Source of the DNA: Duganella sacchari
GTDB taxonomy: Bacteria; Pseudomonadota; Gammaproteobacteria; Burkholderiales; Burkholderiaceae_D
Assembly (NCBI RefSeq): GCF_900143065.1
Contig: NZ_FRCX01000007.1
Coordinates: forward strand, 272,349 to 336,348
Direction of reading: 5' to 3'
Length of the DNA stretch: 64,000 bases
This document shows, one piece after another, positions 42,034-50,989 of this stretch (its first letter is position 1; each line of letters starts with the position of its first letter). Under the pieces are notes generated by a model, which saw only the letters and a program-made list of their open reading frames with translations, was not told the DNA's origin and searched no databases. Made by a program: the position numbers and the translations under genes.

Positions 42034-45000
42034 ATGACTAGCACCATTTACCAGAGATTGCGCTTACGCCTGAGCGCGTTGTATGGTCTTTCCATCTATG
42101 GTGCGCTGCTGCTGGTGGTGTTTGGTGGCCTGGTGATCCCTGCGATTATCGGCAGCTATCTGCTGATCGGCGTGCACGAGCAGCAGTCGGCGCGCGCCTC
42201 GCTGCAGGAATCGCTGCAACGCAATGCCGACATCCTGGCGCTGGGCATGCAGGAATCCCTGTGGAATATGAATGCCGAATCGGCCCATTCGCTGGTTGAA
42301 TCGGTGATGCGCGACCGTTCGGTCTTGCAAGTCCAGGTCGTGGGCCAGGCCGACACCCAGTTCATGCACGTGCGCTCGCCGCGGGTGGCCAGCGGTAATG
42401 TGTACCGCGCTGAGCGCGAAATCCTCGTGCGCGGCGAACGCATCGGCCGCATCATGGTCGAGATGGACGATGCGCGCAGCCAACAGGAGTTGCGCGAGAA
42501 GCAGCTGTCCTATGTCTTCGTGCTGGCGGCGCAGCTGACCGTATCGCTGCTGCTGATTGTGCTGTTCCTGAACTCTCGCCTGATCAAGCCGCTGCGCAAG
42601 CTGATGCGCTTCTCGGACCGGCTGTCGCATGGCGACTTTGAAACCCGGCTCGATGTCACCGGCAGCGATGAACTGGGCCGCCTGGCGCAGCAGCTGGAGC
42701 AGATGCGGGTGGCGATCAAGCGCCTGTTTGAAGATATCGGCCAGCGCGAGGAACGTTTCCGCACCATCGTGACGCAGGTGCCGGGCGCCGTGTTCCGCTT
42801 CCGTCCGGACGGCCCGATCGACTTTGTGTCGGACGCCATTGAAGACATCTCCGGTTATTCGGCCGCACAGTTCATGCGCAGCACCACACACTCCTGGACC
42901 AACCTGATCGCGCCGGAAGACCGCAAGAAGCAGCGCCGCGTGATCGGCCAGGCCATCCGCGACGGCCAGCCCTACGAAATCGAATACCGCATCACCGATT
43001 CCGCCGGCGCCGAGCGCTGGGTGCAGGAGAACGGCCAGCCGCAGCCATCCGAAGGCGATGAAAACGCGCCGTGGGTGGACGGCATCATCTCCGACATCAG
43101 CCAGCGCAAGCACAACGAGATGCGTATCGAAGCGCTGCTTGCCGAGCAGAGTGCGATTCTGGATAACGTGATGTTTGGCGTGATGTTCGTGCGTAACCGC
43201 ACCATCGTCTCCGTCAACCGCCGCTGCGAAGAACTGTTCGGCTACGGGCCGGGCGAGATGGGCGGGGCGTCCACTTTCATGCTGTTCCTGGATGGACTGG
43301 ATTACGAATCGTCGGGCGCGCGCCAATACCCGTCGCTGTCGCAGGGCGATTATTTCAGCGAAGAGCGCCAGTACCGCCGCAAGGACGGCAGCGTATTCTG
43401 GTGCCTGGTCAGCGGTTATGCGCTGGACAATAACCGCGCCAACGAAGGCAGCATCTGGGTGTTTGCCGATATCACCGAGCGCAAGGAAGCGGAAGAAAAA
43501 CTGCGCCTGTCCGCCACTGTGATCGAGCACATTGCCGATGGCGTGGTGGTGCTGGACGAAGAGGGCACCATCGTCGCCGTCAATCCGGCCTTCACGCTGA
43601 TTACCGGCTATACCGAGTTGGAAGCGGTCGGCAAGGACCGCACGCTGACGCGCTCTGGCCGCCATGAACCCGCGTTCTACGAGGGCATGTGGGAGGAGCA
43701 GCTGGAGCACGGCTTCTGGCGCGGCGAGTTGTGGAGCCTGCGCAAAAACGGCGAGCTGTATCTGGAATACCTGACCGTGAGCGCAGTGCGCGACACCAGC
43801 GGCCACACCACCCACTATGTGGGCGTGTTCAGCGACATCACCAAGGCCAAGGAGTCGCAGGAGAAGCTGGACCATCTGGCGCACCACGATCCACTGACCG
43901 CGCTGCCGAACCGCCTGCTATTCCATGACCGCCTGCAGCACGCCTTGCAGCGCGCCTCGCGCGACGGCGAGCAGCTGGCGCTGCTGTTCATTGACCTGGA
44001 CCGCTTCAAGAACGTCAACGACACGCTGGGCCACCACATCGGTGACGAGCTGCTGAAGCAGGTGGCGCACGCACTGACCGAGCGTCTGCGCGAAGGCGAT
44101 ACACTGGCACGCCTGGGCGGTGACGAATTCATCGTGCTGCTGGAAGACATCGACAACCAGTACGGCGCCAGCCAGGTTGCGGAAAAACTGGTGCAGATGT
44201 TTGAGGAGCCATTCATGGTCGCCGGTCACGAGCTGTTTGTGACCTGCAGTGTCGGTATCAGCCTGTTCCCGGACGATGCCGCCGATCTGAATATGCTGAT
44301 CCGTAACGCCGACGTGGCCATGTACCAGGCCAAGGCGCGCGGCCGCAATGGCTTCAGTTTCTACGCGCCGTCAATGACAGGCGAGGGTGTCGAGCGCCTG
44401 CGTCTGGAGACCTTCCTGCGCCGCTCCATCGAGAAGGAAGAGATCTTCCTCAACTACCAGCCGCAGGTGGAAATCGACACGGGCCGTCTGGTGGGCGTGG
44501 AGGCGCTGGTGCGCTGGAACCATCCGGAACTGGGCCTGATCCCGCCGATCCGCTTCATCCCGCTGGCCGAGGACACGGGCTTTATCAACCAGCTGGGCAA
44601 GTGGGTACTGCATGAAGCCTGCCGGCAGATGGTGCGCTGGCAGGAAGCCGGGCTGCATGTGCCCAAGATCGCCGTCAACCTGTCGGCCAAGCAGTTTGAG
44701 CGCGGCAGCATCGTCAACATGGTGGCCGACATCCTGCACGACACCGGCCTGGAGCCGGAGCGCCTGCAGCTGGAAGTGACCGAGTCGGTGATTATGAACA
44801 CCGGCGACGCCATGGTCTTCATCAACGACCTGCACTCGATCGGCGTGGCGCTGGCGATTGACGATTTTGGTACCGGCTATTCGTCGCTGGCGTATCTGAA
44901 GCAGCTGCCGGTGCAGACGCTGAAGATCGACCGCTCCTTCATCAAGGACATCTCCACCGACGTCAATGACGAAGCGATCGCGATTGCGATTATCCAGCTG

Positions 45001-45153
45001 GGCAAGAGCATGAACCTGTCGGTGATCGCGGAAGGCGTGGAGACCGAAGAGCAGGCGGCCTTCCTGCTGCGCCACGGCTGTAACCTGGCGCAGGGTTACT
45101 TCTACAGCCGTCCACTGGCGGCGGATGATATGCTGAGCCGCTGGCAAAAATAA
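42034..45153 (+). CDS. Membrane PAS-GGDEF-EAL protein (c-di-GMP turnover)
   Basis: The 1039-residue protein has two membrane helices (about 17–45 and 163–187) bounding a periplasmic sensor region, a HAMP-like segment, three PAS domains (about 245–615), a GGDEF domain with intact GGDEF (695–699) and an RxxD inhibitory site (REGD, 686–689), and an EAL domain with EAL at 823–825. Both catalytic signatures look intact, so it may make and degrade c-di-GMP. ATG 42034 is preferred to an upstream TTG. The molybdoenzyme gene follows after 18 bases. Confidence 0.95.
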   Translation: MTSTIYQRLRLRLSALYGLSIYGALLLVVFGGLVIPAIIGSYLLIGVHEQQSARASLQESLQRNADILALGMQESLWNMNAESAHSLVESVMRDRSVLQVQVVGQADTQFMHVRSPRVASGNVYRAEREILVRGERIGRIMVEMDDARSQQELREKQLSYVFVLAAQLTVSLLLIVLFLNSRLIKPLRKLMRFSDRLSHGDFETRLDVTGSDELGRLAQQLEQMRVAIKRLFEDIGQREERFRTIVTQVPGAVFRFRPDGPIDFVSDAIEDISGYSAAQFMRSTTHSWTNLIAPEDRKKQRRVIGQAIRDGQPYEIEYRITDSAGAERWVQENGQPQPSEGDENAPWVDGIISDISQRKHNEMRIEALLAEQSAILDNVMFGVMFVRNRTIVSVNRRCEELFGYGPGEMGGASTFMLFLDGLDYESSGARQYPSLSQGDYFSEERQYRRKDGSVFWCLVSGYALDNNRANEGSIWVFADITERKEAEEKLRLSATVIEHIADGVVVLDEEGTIVAVNPAFTLITGYTELEAVGKDRTLTRSGRHEPAFYEGMWEEQLEHGFWRGELWSLRKNGELYLEYLTVSAVRDTSGHTTHYVGVFSDITKAKESQEKLDHLAHHDPLTALPNRLLFHDRLQHALQRASRDGEQLALLFIDLDRFKNVNDTLGHHIGDELLKQVAHALTERLREGDTLARLGGDEFIVLLEDIDNQYGASQVAEKLVQMFEEPFMVAGHELFVTCSVGISLFPDDAADLNMLIRNADVAMYQAKARGRNGFSFYAPSMTGEGVERLRLETFLRRSIEKEEIFLNYQPQVEIDTGRLVGVEALVRWNHPELGLIPPIRFIPLAEDTGFINQLGKWVLHEACRQMVRWQEAGLHVPKIAVNLSAKQFERGSIVNMVADILHDTGLEPERLQLEVTESVIMNTGDAMVFINDLHSIGVALAIDDFGTGYSSLAYLKQLPVQTLKIDRSFIKDISTDVNDEAIAIAIIQLGKSMNLSVIAEGVETEEQAAFLLRHGCNLAQGYFYSRPLAADDMLSRWQK

Positions 45154-45171
45154 ATACACGGAGATACTGGA

Positions 45172-47445
45172 ATGCAGGGAGTGAAGAACACTTCGCGGCG
45201 GCGCTTCCTTCTGGGCGGCGTGGCGGTGACGGGCGCATTGGTGGTGGGCTGGGGCGTGATGCCGCCGCGCCAGCGCCTGAACGCCGCGCTTCCCTTGCCG
45301 GTCCACGATGGCAGCGTGGCGCTGAATGGCTGGGTGGGCATCGGCAAGGACGGCACCGTGACGGTCGCCATGCCGCGCAGCGAAATGGGGCAGGGCGTCT
45401 ACACCGCCTTGCCGATGCTGGTGGCGGAGGAGCTGGATGTGCCGCTGTCCGCAGTGCAGGTGGTGCAGGCGCCTATCGATAAGATCTTCGGCAACATCGC
45501 CATGCTCAAGGACGGCCTGCCCTTCCACCCTGACGATACGGGGCGGTTGAAAGCCACCGTGAGCTGGATCGTCGGCAAGGTGGCGCGCGAACTGGGGCTG
45601 ATGATCACGGGTGGCTCGTCCAGCGTGAAGGATGCATGGGAACCGATGCGTGAAGCCGGCGCCGCAGCGCGCGCCATGCTGGTCGCGGCGGCTGCTGCCG
45701 AGTGGTCGGTACGTCCCGAAGACTGCTACACAGGCAACGGCTTTGTCGCACATGCCGATGGCCGCCGCCTGGCCTACGGCGCGCTGGCCGAGCGCGCGGT
45801 GACTGCCGCGCCGGGCGAAGTGCGGCTCAAGTCCCCGGAACAGTTCAAGTTGATTGGCCATCCGCAGCCGCGCCGCGACACGCCATCCAAGGTCAATGGC
45901 TCGGCCATCTTTGGTATCGACGTGCGCCCAACGGGCATGCTGTATGCGGCGGTACGCATGTCGCCCGTGATTGGCGGCACGGTGGCTGGCGTGAACAGTG
46001 CTGCCGCGCTCAAAATGCCGGGCGTGGTCAAGGTGGTCGATTATTCCAGTGCCTTGGCGGAGAAGACTGGTGCCGGTGCCGGCGTGGCCGTCATCGCCAG
46101 GAGCTATTGGCAGGCAAGGCAGGCCGCGCTGGCGCTGGATGTTCAGTGGCATGACGGCCCGCTGGCCGGCCTGTCCAGCGCCGCCATCTATGCCGGCTTT
46201 GCGCATCAGCTGGATAGCGAAGACGGCTATGCCTACTACAAGGCTGGCGATATGAATGTGGTGGAAGGCAAGGCCGCCGGTGTCGCCAACACCGTCAATG
46301 CCGAATACCGCGCTCCGTATCTGGCGCATGCGGCCATGGAACCCATCAACTGCACGGCGCAGGTCAAGGGTGGCAAGGTGCGCGTGTGGGCGCCGACGCA
46401 GTCGCCAGGCTTTGCGGTGGATGTCGCCGCCAAGGTGGCGGGCGTGGCGGCGGGCGATGTCGAGCTGCACGTCACCATGCTGGGTGGCGGCTTTGGCCGC
46501 AGGCTGGATGTGGACATGATCGCGCAAGCCGTGGCCATCGCCAGGCAGGCCGACGGCCACCCCGTGCAACTGATCTGGTCGCGCGAGGACGATACCATGC
46601 ATGATGTCTACCGCCCGGCGGCGCTGGCGCGCTTCAGTGCGACGCTGGATGCACAGGGCAATGTGCTGGGCTACGATAACAAGTCGGCCAGCGGCGCGAT
46701 TTCGCACCAGTTCTTCAAGCGTAACCTGGGTTTGCCGCCCGGTGGGCCGGACAAGACCACGGCCGAAGGCGAATTCGATATGCAGTACCACTTCCCCAAT
46801 CAGCGCATCCGCCACGTGATCGTGGACAGCGCGGTGCCGCTGGGTTACTGGCGTTCGGTCGGCCATTCGCACAATGCCTTCTTCAAGGAGAGCTTCATCG
46901 ACGAGCTGGCGCATGCGGCCGGCAAGGATGGCGTGGCGTTCCGCCGTGGCCTGCTGCTCCAGCATCCGCGTCACCTGGCGGTGCTGAATGCGGCGGTGGC
47001 AAAGGCCGGTAAGGCGCCAGCGGGCAGGGCGCACGGCGTGGCCCTGCATCAGTCGTTTGGCACCATCGTTGCGCAGGTGGCCGAGGTGTCGGTGGAAGGT
47101 ACGGAGATACGCGTGCATCGCGTGGTCTGCGCGGTCGATTGCGGCCTGGCGGTGAACCCGAATATCATCGCCCAGCAGGCGGAATCGGGTGTGCTGTTTG
47201 GCCTGTCGGCGGCGCTGTTTGGCGAGGTGACGATCAGGGAGGGCAAGGTTGAACAGACTAACTTCCATGACTACCCGGTGGTGCGCCTGAACCAGGCGCC
47301 CGAGGTGGACACCATCATCATGCCGAGTGCGGCCCATCCGGAGGGGATGGGGGAACCGGCCACGCCGCCGATCGCACCGGCCGTGGCCAATGCGGTCTTC
47401 AAGCTGACGGGCAAGCGCCTGCGCAGCCTGCCGCTGAAACTATGA
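45172..47445 (+). CDS. Tat-exported molybdopterin-binding subunit, xanthine dehydrogenase/aldehyde oxidase family (IorB-like)
   Basis: The 757-residue protein starts with a twin-arginine signal (NTSRRRFLLGGVAVTGALVV) and contains the two tandem molybdopterin-binding regions of the IorB/aldehyde-oxidase type: PRSEMGQGVYTALPMLVAEE, MLGGGFGRRL and the C-terminal catalytic region HPEGMGEPATPPIAPAVANA with its Glu. These enzymes hydroxylate aldehydes or N-heterocycles. The usual partner, a 2Fe-2S subunit of about 150 residues, and a cytochrome c are absent next door. It overlaps the following solute-binding protein gene by ATGA. Confidence 0.92.
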   Translation: MQGVKNTSRRRFLLGGVAVTGALVVGWGVMPPRQRLNAALPLPVHDGSVALNGWVGIGKDGTVTVAMPRSEMGQGVYTALPMLVAEELDVPLSAVQVVQAPIDKIFGNIAMLKDGLPFHPDDTGRLKATVSWIVGKVARELGLMITGGSSSVKDAWEPMREAGAAARAMLVAAAAAEWSVRPEDCYTGNGFVAHADGRRLAYGALAERAVTAAPGEVRLKSPEQFKLIGHPQPRRDTPSKVNGSAIFGIDVRPTGMLYAAVRMSPVIGGTVAGVNSAAALKMPGVVKVVDYSSALAEKTGAGAGVAVIARSYWQARQAALALDVQWHDGPLAGLSSAAIYAGFAHQLDSEDGYAYYKAGDMNVVEGKAAGVANTVNAEYRAPYLAHAAMEPINCTAQVKGGKVRVWAPTQSPGFAVDVAAKVAGVAAGDVELHVTMLGGGFGRRLDVDMIAQAVAIARQADGHPVQLIWSREDDTMHDVYRPAALARFSATLDAQGNVLGYDNKSASGAISHQFFKRNLGLPPGGPDKTTAEGEFDMQYHFPNQRIRHVIVDSAVPLGYWRSVGHSHNAFFKESFIDELAHAAGKDGVAFRRGLLLQHPRHLAVLNAAVAKAGKAPAGRAHGVALHQSFGTIVAQVAEVSVEGTEIRVHRVVCAVDCGLAVNPNIIAQQAESGVLFGLSAALFGEVTIREGKVEQTNFHDYPVVRLNQAPEVDTIIMPSAAHPEGMGEPATPPIAPAVANAVFKLTGKRLRSLPLKL

Positions 47446-48245
47446 AGCCGCTGCTCCCGCTCCTGGTTCTACTGGGCAGCGGCGAGCTGTCTGCTGCGCC
47501 ACTGGCGCAAGACCAGGTCATCAAAGTGTGTGCGCAGAGCGCGGAATGGCCGCCGTTCATGTACACCGACAAGGCCAGCAACAATAAGCTGAGAGGCTAT
47601 ACGATCGACTTTTTGCAGCATAGCCTCATCGAGCGCGGCCTGCGTTACACCATCGATCTGGTACCCTGGAAGCGCTGCATGGAGCTGACCCAGCGCGGCA
47701 TCTACGACATGATGACCGATGCTTCCAACAGTCTTGAGCGTTCACAAAATTATCTGGTGTCGAAACCGTATTACCAGCAACAGCTGGTCTATTTCTATGA
47801 CAAGGAGCGGCCACGCCCGGCGATCCATGCGGCGGCCGACCTGAACAAGGTCCGCCTGTGCGGCATGGCCGGCTACAACTATTCGGGTTTTGGGCTCAAG
47901 CCCGAGGAAGTGGAAATGGGCTCGCAGAACCTCGCACAAACCTTCCAGAAGCTCAAGCACGACCGCTGTGACGCCGTACCGGAACGGCTGGAAGTCACTC
48001 TGGGCTACCGGGCGCAAGGCGTGGTGGACTTTGAAAAGCTCAATATCGGCGTGGGCTACCTGCCCGATCTGCCGCGCTCGACGTTCCACCTCATGGTGAG
48101 CCGCAATGTGGTGTATGGACCGGCCTTGCTGGAGGTGCTCGACGAGGGGATCGATAAGCTCAATGGCAACGGCGTTGCGCAGGAACTGGCTGTCAAATAC
48201 GGCGTTCCGGGGGCGGAGCTGCCGCGCCCGAAATCGAAGCGCTGA
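47442..48245 (+). CDS. Periplasmic solute-binding protein (SBP_bac_3 type)
   Basis: The 267-residue protein has a Sec signal (MKPLLPLLVLLGSGELSAAP) and a type II binding fold (SAEWPPFMYTDK, GYTIDFLQHSLIERGLRYTI, YDMMTDASNSLERSQNYLVS). Three Cys in the mature part may form disulfides. It has no permease or ATPase beside it. Overlap with the molybdoenzyme gene suggests joint expression, possibly sensing or delivering the same compound. Confidence 0.88.
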   Translation: MKPLLPLLVLLGSGELSAAPLAQDQVIKVCAQSAEWPPFMYTDKASNNKLRGYTIDFLQHSLIERGLRYTIDLVPWKRCMELTQRGIYDMMTDASNSLERSQNYLVSKPYYQQQLVYFYDKERPRPAIHAAADLNKVRLCGMAGYNYSGFGLKPEEVEMGSQNLAQTFQKLKHDRCDAVPERLEVTLGYRAQGVVDFEKLNIGVGYLPDLPRSTFHLMVSRNVVYGPALLEVLDEGIDKLNGNGVAQELAVKYGVPGAELPRPKSKR

Positions 48246-48671
48246 TTACAGGGCGTCGCGCAGCAGTGAACGCAGATTGCATTCGCGCTGCCACTGGGCG
48301 CGCTCTGCGCTGTTGATGATGAGTTCCTGCAGGTCGGCGTCGCTTTGCGCGGCGGTGGACTGCACCAGGCGGTGCGCCACGCCCACATCCGGCAGCATGG
48401 TGCCGAAGAAGGCCACCATTTCGTGGTGCTGGATCAGCAGGGTAGGGAAGTTTTCCACGTCGAGATCGCCGACCACGTCGGCCTGGTCTTCAATGTCGAT
48501 CCAGACGAAAAATTTGTCGGGATGGCGTTCGGCCAGTTCGTCAAAGGTGGCGCGGTAGGATGCGCAGGTGCCGCACCAGGCGGCGCACAGGCAGGCGACG
48601 ATCCAGCGGTCGCCGGCCAGGGCGGCGGCCACGTCTTCGCGGTTTTCGGAATTCAGGGTCAGGCTAGCCAT
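48246..48671 (-). CDS. Thioredoxin-like protein with WCGTC active site
   Basis: The 141-residue cytoplasmic protein has a thioredoxin fold with WCGTC at 32–36, Thr replacing the usual Pro, and the cis-Pro loop in VENFPTLLI. The C-terminal 45 residues are a helical extension beyond thioredoxin proper. The CGTC dipeptide usually shifts redox potential; a specialised reductase role is likely. Divergent from tsaB, convergent with the solute-binding protein. Confidence 0.88.
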   Translation of the reverse strand: MASLTLNSENREDVAAALAGDRWIVACLCAAWCGTCASYRATFDELAERHPDKFFVWIDIEDQADVVGDLDVENFPTLLIQHHEMVAFFGTMLPDVGVAHRLVQSTAAQSDADLQELIINSAERAQWQRECNLRSLLRDAL

Positions 48672-48754
48672 AGTCGGATCAGCAAAAGCGCGCTCGGCGC
48701 CAAAACGCGTATTCTACCTGTCCGCGCGGGGTCGCGCCTGTCAGCGCGCCGGGT

Positions 48755-48765
48755 TAAAATACGGG
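48755..48765 (+). promoter_or_regulatory. -10 box immediately before tsaB, probable leaderless start
   Basis: TAAAAT (48755–48760) lies five bases before the ATG at 48766; no Shine-Dalgarno lies between. Confidence 0.45.
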
Positions 48766-49458
48766 ATGCCTATTATTCTCGCCATTGAAACCTCGTCCGA
48801 AACCGCTTCCTGCGCACTGCTGCGGGGCGATGCCGTCACCAGCCGCGTCTCCAGCGGCGTGCGTACCCATTCCCAGGCAGTATTGCCAATGATTCAAGAG
48901 CTGCTGGCCGAAGCCGGCATCACGCTACAGGACTGCGATGCGGTGGCGTATGGTTCGGGGCCGGGTTCGTTTACCGGTGTGCGTACCGCCTGCGGTGTGG
49001 CGCAGGGGCTGGCATTCGGCGGCAAGCTGCCTGCGGTGCCGGTGGTGACGCTGGATGCCATGGCGCTGGCCTGCCATCAGCAGCACGGCGCCGACGAGGT
49101 GCTGGTGGTGCTGGATGCGCGCATGGGCGAGGTCTATTGGGCGCAATACCGGTTTGAGAATGGCGCGCCGGTGGCGGTGTTGGCGCCGGTGCTGTCGGCG
49201 CCCGGTGACGTCAGGCCGCAGGGTACGCCTGTTGCCTGCGGCAATGGCTTGTCGGCGTATGCAGAGGCCTTCCCGGCGGGTGGCTTTGCCGCGGTGATGC
49301 CGCATGCGGAGCAGATCGCCCAACTGGCGGCAGCGGCGTTTGCCGCCGGCCGCACGGTGGCGGCTGCCGACGCCCAGCCGCTGTACCTGCGCAACAAGGT
49401 CGCGTACACGCAGGCCGAGCGCCGCGAAATGGCGGCCACCAAGGACGGCAACGCATGA
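48766..49458 (+). CDS. tsaB: tRNA threonylcarbamoyladenosine biosynthesis protein TsaB
   Basis: TsaB partners TsaD and TsaE in making t6A at position 37 of ANN-decoding tRNAs. The 230-residue protein shows the ASKHA-fold start ILAIETSSETASCALL, RTHSQAVLPMIQELL and the diagnostic YGSGPGSFTGVRTACGVAQG. Length and position beside rimI are as usual for betaproteobacteria. It overlaps rimI by ATGA. Confidence 0.96.
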   Translation: MPIILAIETSSETASCALLRGDAVTSRVSSGVRTHSQAVLPMIQELLAEAGITLQDCDAVAYGSGPGSFTGVRTACGVAQGLAFGGKLPAVPVVTLDAMALACHQQHGADEVLVVLDARMGEVYWAQYRFENGAPVAVLAPVLSAPGDVRPQGTPVACGNGLSAYAEAFPAGGFAAVMPHAEQIAQLAAAAFAAGRTVAAADAQPLYLRNKVAYTQAERREMAATKDGNA

Positions 49459-49928
49459 CGGCGCCCGTCTGGGATCTGGCGCGGCTCAACTACGAACCGA
49501 TGCAGCACACCGATCTGGAGGACGTGTTCGCGCTGGAGCAAAGCGTTTATCCTTACCCATGGAGCATGGCCAATTTCGTCGATTCGCTGAACAGCAATTA
49601 CGAAGCGTGGGTGTTGCGTGACCGTGATGGTAGTTTGCTCGGCTATTTCCTGCTGATGGCGGTGGTCGATGAGGCGCACTTGCTGAACGTGGCGGTGTCG
49701 GCCGAGAAGCAGGGGCAGGGACTGGGGCGCTTCCTGCTGAACCAGGCCGTGGCGTGCGCGCGTGGCCTGGGCATGGAATCGGTGCTGCTGGAAGTGCGGC
49801 CATCGAACACGCGGGCGCTGGAAATTTACGAGCGTTACGGATTTAAACAGATAGGTCGCCGCAAGGGGTATTACCCGGCGGGCAACCAGCAGCGCGAGGA
49901 CGCGATTGTGATGCGTTTTGAGGTATGA
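49455..49928 (+). CDS. rimI: Ribosomal protein S18-alanine N-acetyltransferase
   Basis: The 157-residue GNAT acetyltransferase contains the acetyl-CoA-binding motif VSAEKQGQGLGRFLLNQAV and the RimI pattern EVRPSNTRALEIYERYGFKQ with IGRRKGYYP. It acetylates the N-terminal Ala of ribosomal protein S18. It is coupled by ATGA to tsaB upstream and to the uracil-DNA glycosylase gene downstream. Confidence 0.95.
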   Translation: MTAPVWDLARLNYEPMQHTDLEDVFALEQSVYPYPWSMANFVDSLNSNYEAWVLRDRDGSLLGYFLLMAVVDEAHLLNVAVSAEKQGQGLGRFLLNQAVACARGLGMESVLLEVRPSNTRALEIYERYGFKQIGRRKGYYPAGNQQREDAIVMRFEV

Positions 49929-50989
49929 GTCAGTCGGCACGTAACACGGCGTTCCTGCACGAGATGGGAGTTGGCGTGCAATGGAAGTTGCGCAATGGCG
50001 TGGAGGCGCAGGCCGATCCATTCGCCGCAGCCGTTCAGGCGCTGGCGGATGGCGAGCCGGTGATGGACGCCCCTGTGCAGCAAGACGCGGTTGTGGTCGC
50101 AACGCCAGCGATGGCTGCCCCGGCGGCTCCGCTGAGTCACGCCGCGCCGTCGCCGGTCGAAGCGCCGTCGTCGCCAGCAGCGCAGCAGCCCATTCCATCG
50201 CCCGCTGCGCCACGCGCACCGGCACCATCGCTGGACGACGACTCCACAGCCTGGTTCGACGACGCCCCCATGCCGCCGCCGGCGCCCCAGCCTGCGGCCC
50301 GCCCCGTGCCTGCCGCAGCGCGTCCTGCCGCCGCGCCAGCCCCGGCAGCCGCATCGGAAGACGAATCCACCGCATGGTTTGACGATGCACCAGCGCCGGA
50401 GCGTCCGGAGCCAGTCAGCGACGAAGCCATCGCCGCCATGGACTGGCCGGCGTTAAAGCAGGCCGTCGCCACCTGCACCCGTTGCCCTCTGTGCGCAACC
50501 CGCCGCACCGCCGTCAACGGCCGCGGCGCCGAGCAGGCGCGCTGGGTCGCGATCGGCCCTGCGCCGTCGCGCCAGGACGAAAAGGATGGCCAGACCATGT
50601 CGGCCGAATCCGGCCAGCTGCTGCACAATATGATGAAAGCGATCGAACTCCAGCCGGAGTCCGATGTCTACGTCACCAATCTGGTCAAATGCCGCCCTAC
50701 GACGCCCGAAGGCGACGACCGCACGCCAGGTGCGGACGAAGTTCTGGCCTGCCGCCCGTTCCTGGAGCGTGAACTGGCACTGACGAGCGCCACCATGGCC
50801 ATGACCTTCGGCCAGTTCGCCGCCAAAGGCCTGATGATGGGACCGGCCGCACGGGGCAAGGTCATGCACTACGGCGCGCAACAATTACCGGTGGTCGCCA
50901 CCTATCACCCTGACGATCTGCTGCGCAAACCGGAAGACAAAGCCAAGGCCTGGGCCGACCTGTGCCTGGCGAAAGCCAGCCATGGCTAA
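49925..50989 (+). CDS. Uracil-DNA glycosylase family 4/5-like protein with long N-terminal linker
   Basis: The 354-residue protein has a C-terminal UDG domain (about 175–350) with the four Fe-S Cys positions visible (CTRCPLC at 183–189, KCRPT, ACRPFLE) and the HP motif (ATYHPDDLLRKPEDKAKAW). The N-terminal motif A, GEAPG in most family 4 enzymes, reads GPAPS at 211–215, losing the acidic residue. Residues 45–165 are an Ala/Pro-rich linker containing two copies of STAWFDDAP (107–115 and 147–155). It excises uracil from DNA if active. It overlaps rimI and the DUF1853 gene. Confidence 0.88.
   Translation: MSQSARNTAFLHEMGVGVQWKLRNGVEAQADPFAAAVQALADGEPVMDAPVQQDAVVVATPAMAAPAAPLSHAAPSPVEAPSSPAAQQPIPSPAAPRAPAPSLDDDSTAWFDDAPMPPPAPQPAARPVPAAARPAAAPAPAAASEDESTAWFDDAPAPERPEPVSDEAIAAMDWPALKQAVATCTRCPLCATRRTAVNGRGAEQARWVAIGPAPSRQDEKDGQTMSAESGQLLHNMMKAIELQPESDVYVTNLVKCRPTTPEGDDRTPGADEVLACRPFLERELALTSATMAMTFGQFAAKGLMMGPAARGKVMHYGAQQLPVVATYHPDDLLRKPEDKAKAWADLCLAKASHG

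Noticed and set aside
44371..47337. Open frame of 988 codons on the minus strand
   Set aside because: Antisense to the EAL domain and the molybdoenzyme gene; composition and lack of motifs mark it as a shadow frame.
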